Source: an uncultured Odoribacter sp.
GTDB taxonomy: Bacteria > Bacteroidota > Bacteroidia > Bacteroidales > Marinifilaceae
Direction: 5' to 3'
NCBI GenBank assembly: GCA_947176455.1
Contig: CAMWQQ010000056.1
Span: 1-8,899, forward strand
DNA: 8,899 nt
A program made the translations under genes and the position numbers. The notes under the pieces are model-generated. The model was given only the letters and a program-made list of their open reading frames with translations, did no database searches and was not told where the DNA came from. Each line of letters starts with the position of its first letter. Positions within the stretch are counted from its first letter, which is position 1. Below, piece after piece: positions 6,883 to 8,899 of the stretch.

Positions 6883-8106
6883 TCATTTATATATCAATAC
6901 CGACTGTTTTTCCTCAGCAAACACCTCCCGGGCGATTTGTTGCAACACCTCCGCCCGAATCTCCTGCACTTCGGCGCAGATATCCTCCAGTTCGTCCACT
7001 TTGCCGTAAATCAAAAAACTCTTTCCTATGGACAACATCGCATTCTCATAATTCTCGGAAGCAAGCGTCATCTGCCCAATCATCTGCGCTTTGGCTTTCT
7101 TCAGCTGCATCTGCCCCAAAGGCATTTCGCACAATTCATTCATTTCTTTCCGGCACAGCCGCATACATTTGTCCAAATCCTCCGCATCGCATCCGAAATA
7201 CACGGTAAACACGCCCGTATCCGAATAAGGCGTATAAGCCGCCTCCACGTTGTAAGCCAGTCCGTATTTCTCCCGAATGTTCAGGTTCAGCCGGCTGTTC
7301 ATCCCCGACCCGCCCAACACATTCACCAGAAGCGACAAAGCCAACCGGTTGTCCTGCGTATAATCGTAAGCGACATTGCCGATGATGCAATGATGCTGGT
7401 AAGTATCCATTTCCACCTCTTTCGTCTGGGGCGCATACAGCTCCGGCCGGCACCGCACCAACGTCGCCTCGTCGCCGGGAATCTCCCCGAAATACCTTTC
7501 GACCAATCCGACCAGCTTTTCAAACGGGATATCCCCGATCGAACTGATGACCATACGGCTCGGTTTGTAATTCCGTTTGACAAACGACAGAATGTCCTCC
7601 CTCCGTAATCGCTTGACTGCCTGTTCGCTCCCCAGGATATTCCGTCCTATCGGATAATCCCGGTAAATCAACTCTTCGAAATCATCGAAAATCAACTCCC
7701 CCGGCGAATCCTTGTAAGAATTGATTTCGTCGATGACCACCTCTTTCTCTTTCCAAATCTCTTTTTCCGGAAAAACGGAATGAAAAACGATGTCCGAGAA
7801 CAATTCGAGGGTGCGCCCATAATCCTTGGGCAGAAAAGAGGCATAGATACACGTGTCTTCCTTGGTCGTATAAGCATTCAGTTCGCCCCCGACGTCCTCG
7901 ATGCGACTCAGAATATGGAAAGCCTTCCGCTTCTCCGTTCCCTTGAAAATCACGTGCTCGATAAAATGGGCGATACCCTCCTCTTCCGGTCTTTCGTCCC
8001 GGCTTCCCACGCCGATAATCAAACCGCACCACGCCGCCCTTCCGGCAATCCGCTGGTGAATCACCTTCAATCCGTTCTTTAAAATATGCGTTTGGTATAT
8101 GCTCAC
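6883..8106 (-). CDS. M16 family zinc metallopeptidase (mitochondrial processing peptidase-like)
   Basis: This 407-residue single-chain M16B-type protein keeps the inverted zinc motif HFIEH (47-51) and the third ligand, Glu127 in VVIDEI, about 76 residues further on, so it should be catalytically competent. EDVGGELNAYTTKEDT (70-85) is the conserved segment between them. The C-terminal half carries NIREKYGLAYNV and the following DTGVFTVYFGC, the usual second-domain signature. Members degrade peptides or process leader sequences. No signal peptide is evident, so it is probably cytoplasmic. The frame runs open upstream to 8169, but that longer start would lie inside the tig terminator. GTG 8106 is preceded by AGGAGGG at ideal spacing and gives SIYQTHILKNGLKVIH, the normal N-terminus. 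No TAnnTTTG promoter is visible between terminator and start. It leads a cluster with the O-methyltransferase, thyA and folA. Confidence 0.93.
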   Translation of the reverse strand: MSIYQTHILKNGLKVIHQRIAGRAAWCGLIIGVGSRDERPEEEGIAHFIEHVIFKGTEKRKAFHILSRIEDVGGELNAYTTKEDTCIYASFLPKDYGRTLELFSDIVFHSVFPEKEIWKEKEVVIDEINSYKDSPGELIFDDFEELIYRDYPIGRNILGSEQAVKRLRREDILSFVKRNYKPSRMVISSIGDIPFEKLVGLVERYFGEIPGDEATLVRCRPELYAPQTKEVEMDTYQHHCIIGNVAYDYTQDNRLALSLLVNVLGGSGMNSRLNLNIREKYGLAYNVEAAYTPYSDTGVFTVYFGCDAEDLDKCMRLCRKEMNELCEMPLGQMQLKKAKAQMIGQMTLASENYENAMLSIGKSFLIYGKVDELEDICAEVQEIRAEVLQQIAREVFAEEKQSVLIYK

Positions 8107-8112
8107 GTCAAT

Positions 8113-8119
8113 CCCTCCT
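8113..8119 (-). promoter_or_regulatory. Strong Shine-Dalgarno site deciding the GTG start of the M16 gene
   Basis: AGGAGGG on the minus strand is a near-perfect anti-16S match, with 6 bases (ATTGAC) before GTG 8106. Sites this strong are uncommon in Bacteroidota genes. It fixes the start away from the longer open frame that reaches into the terminator. Confidence 0.75.
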
Positions 8120-8148
8120 GTCGTTATTCCTGCTTTGTCGCTTTGAAC

Positions 8149-8172
8149 AAAAAAAGCCCTGCATCGCAAGGC
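8149..8172 (-). terminator. Intrinsic terminator after tig
   Basis: On the minus strand GCCTTGC, loop GAT and GCAGGGC form a 7-bp stem with one G-U pair, followed at once by seven T. It begins 27 bases after the tig stop. On the plus strand the same hairpin is followed by C and five T, so it could act in both directions. It insulates tig from the M16 gene. Confidence 0.85.
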
Positions 8173-8198
8173 CTTTTTATGCTGAATTTCAATAAGAT

Positions 8199-8899
8199 TT
8201 ATTTCTGGAACAATTTCTCAAAATCAGCCATGGCAATCTCCTGCTCTTCCAATTTCACGTTCTCCCGAATCACGGCATAAACCTTATTGTCCAATGCTCT
8301 TTCATACAGATGCTCACGTTGCTTCTGGTCCTCCAGCAGTTTTGCCGCAAAACCATCCAACTGTTCGTCGGTAAGTCCGTAGAGTCCGTATTGCTGCAAC
8401 TGCGCCGCGGCAATCTGCCGACCTTCCCGCTTCATATCCTCCGCTTCCACCTTAACATCGAATTCCTTCACGATAGCCGACTTGATCAGCTGCCATTTGA
8501 ACTCGCCCCGATAATCTGCAAAATCTTTTTCCACCTGCTCCGGTGTCATATTCTCATTCACAGCCACAATCCATCTTTTCAAGAAAGCCTCGGGCAATAC
8601 GACATCCTCATTCTTCTTCACCAGTTTCTCTTTGGCGTCAATCGTGAAACGATATTCAGAATGACCTTTCAACTGATTCTCGATATCCGCTTTCACCCTT
8701 TCCCGGAAATCGGCAGCATCCTTCACTACTCCCTCTCCATACAGTTTTGTGAACAATTCTTCGTTCACCTCTGCATCAACAAAGCGCTTGATTTCCTTGA
8801 TAACAAAGCAATAATTTTCACCTGCATTCTCCGCCTCTTCCTTCTTCACGCCCAGCATAGCGGCAAAGTCGGTTTTATTGGGATATGACTTGGCCGCAT
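8199..8899 (-). CDS. tig: Trigger factor, ribosome-bound chaperone (C-terminal part)
   Basis: The trigger factor binds the ribosome exit tunnel and shields nascent chains from misfolding. The frame is open from the right edge of the window to the stop at 8199. That gives the last 232 or so residues of a protein usually near 430-450, while the ribosome-binding domain lies outside. The visible N-terminal portion, FVIKEIKRFVDAEVNEELF, is the end of the peptidyl-prolyl isomerase domain. The rest is the helical, strongly charged trigger-factor C domain, with ADFRERVKADIENQLKG, MTPEQVEKDFADYRGEFKWQLIK and a long basic/acidic helix to the end (DFEKLFQK). This start is not the real one: the first internal Met (8858) is well inside the protein. 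A strong terminator follows. In many bacteria tig precedes clpP, but here the next gene is an M16 peptidase. Confidence 0.9.
   Translation of the reverse strand, partial: AAKSYPNKTDFAAMLGVKKEEAENAGENYCFVIKEIKRFVDAEVNEELFTKLYGEGVVKDAADFRERVKADIENQLKGHSEYRFTIDAKEKLVKKNEDVVLPEAFLKRWIVAVNENMTPEQVEKDFADYRGEFKWQLIKSAIVKEFDVKVEAEDMKREGRQIAAAQLQQYGLYGLTDEQLDGFAAKLLEDQKQREHLYERALDNKVYAVIRENVKLEEQEIAMADFEKLFQK

Noticed and set aside
6036..7208. A long open frame of about 390 codons on the + strand
   Set aside because: It lies opposite the methyltransferase and the M16 peptidase genes, which have complete family motifs. Its translation shows no domain and is a composition-driven shadow of the real minus-strand codons.
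8310..8888. Open frame of about 190 codons on the + strand
   Set aside because: It is antisense to tig, rich in Leu/His/Phe as expected from the complement of a Glu/Lys/Gln-rich helical protein, and has no promoter or motif.
1..8899. CRISPR array, tRNA, insertion sequence or attachment site anywhere in the window
   Set aside because: No regularly spaced repeats, cloverleaf-type sequence, transposase motifs or flanking target duplications were seen on either strand.

Overview
The window is a stretch of a Bacteroidota chromosome, most likely order Bacteroidales. This rests on a GH92 alpha-mannosidase of the type abundant in gut Bacteroidales, on several -7 boxes of the Bacteroidota form TAnnTTTG, and on the family signatures of the housekeeping proteins. 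Genus cannot be settled from the sequence. Nine protein-coding loci fill the window. There are no tRNA or rRNA genes, no CRISPR array and no insertion sequence that I can see, and no intergenic stretch exceeds 300 bases.

Left part (1-3459, + strand): the 3' half of a GH92 glycosidase gene enters from the left. It carries an in-frame TGA inside one of the most conserved family motifs, with intact coding on both sides. A perfect 15-bp hairpin and a TAnnTTTG box separate it from a two-gene unit. That unit encodes an IspD/TarI-family cytidylyltransferase whose stop overlaps (ATGA) the start of a Wzi-family outer-membrane capsule assembly protein.

Middle (3482-4786, - strand): an A/T-rich gene for a multi-spanning O-antigen ligase/polymerase (Wzy_C-like) protein converges on wzi with only 22 bases between them. 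The two surface-glycan units together suggest a small polysaccharide-biogenesis patch next to conserved housekeeping genes.

Right part (4908-8899, - strand, read right to left): the 3' end of the trigger factor gene tig, a strong intrinsic terminator, an M16 zinc peptidase with a GTG start behind a near-perfect Shine-Dalgarno sequence, a SAM-dependent O-methyltransferase, thymidylate synthase (thyA) and dihydrofolate reductase (folA). ThyA and FolA form a metabolic pair: ThyA converts methylene-THF to DHF while making dTMP, and FolA reduces DHF back to THF. A TAnnTTTG box followed by a 13-bp palindrome lies just upstream of thyA.

I found no clear evidence of a wholly new system. The points most worth a second look are the interrupted GH92 gene, the capsular (TarI-like) features of the cytidylyltransferase coupled to Wzi, and the compositionally distinct ligase gene.
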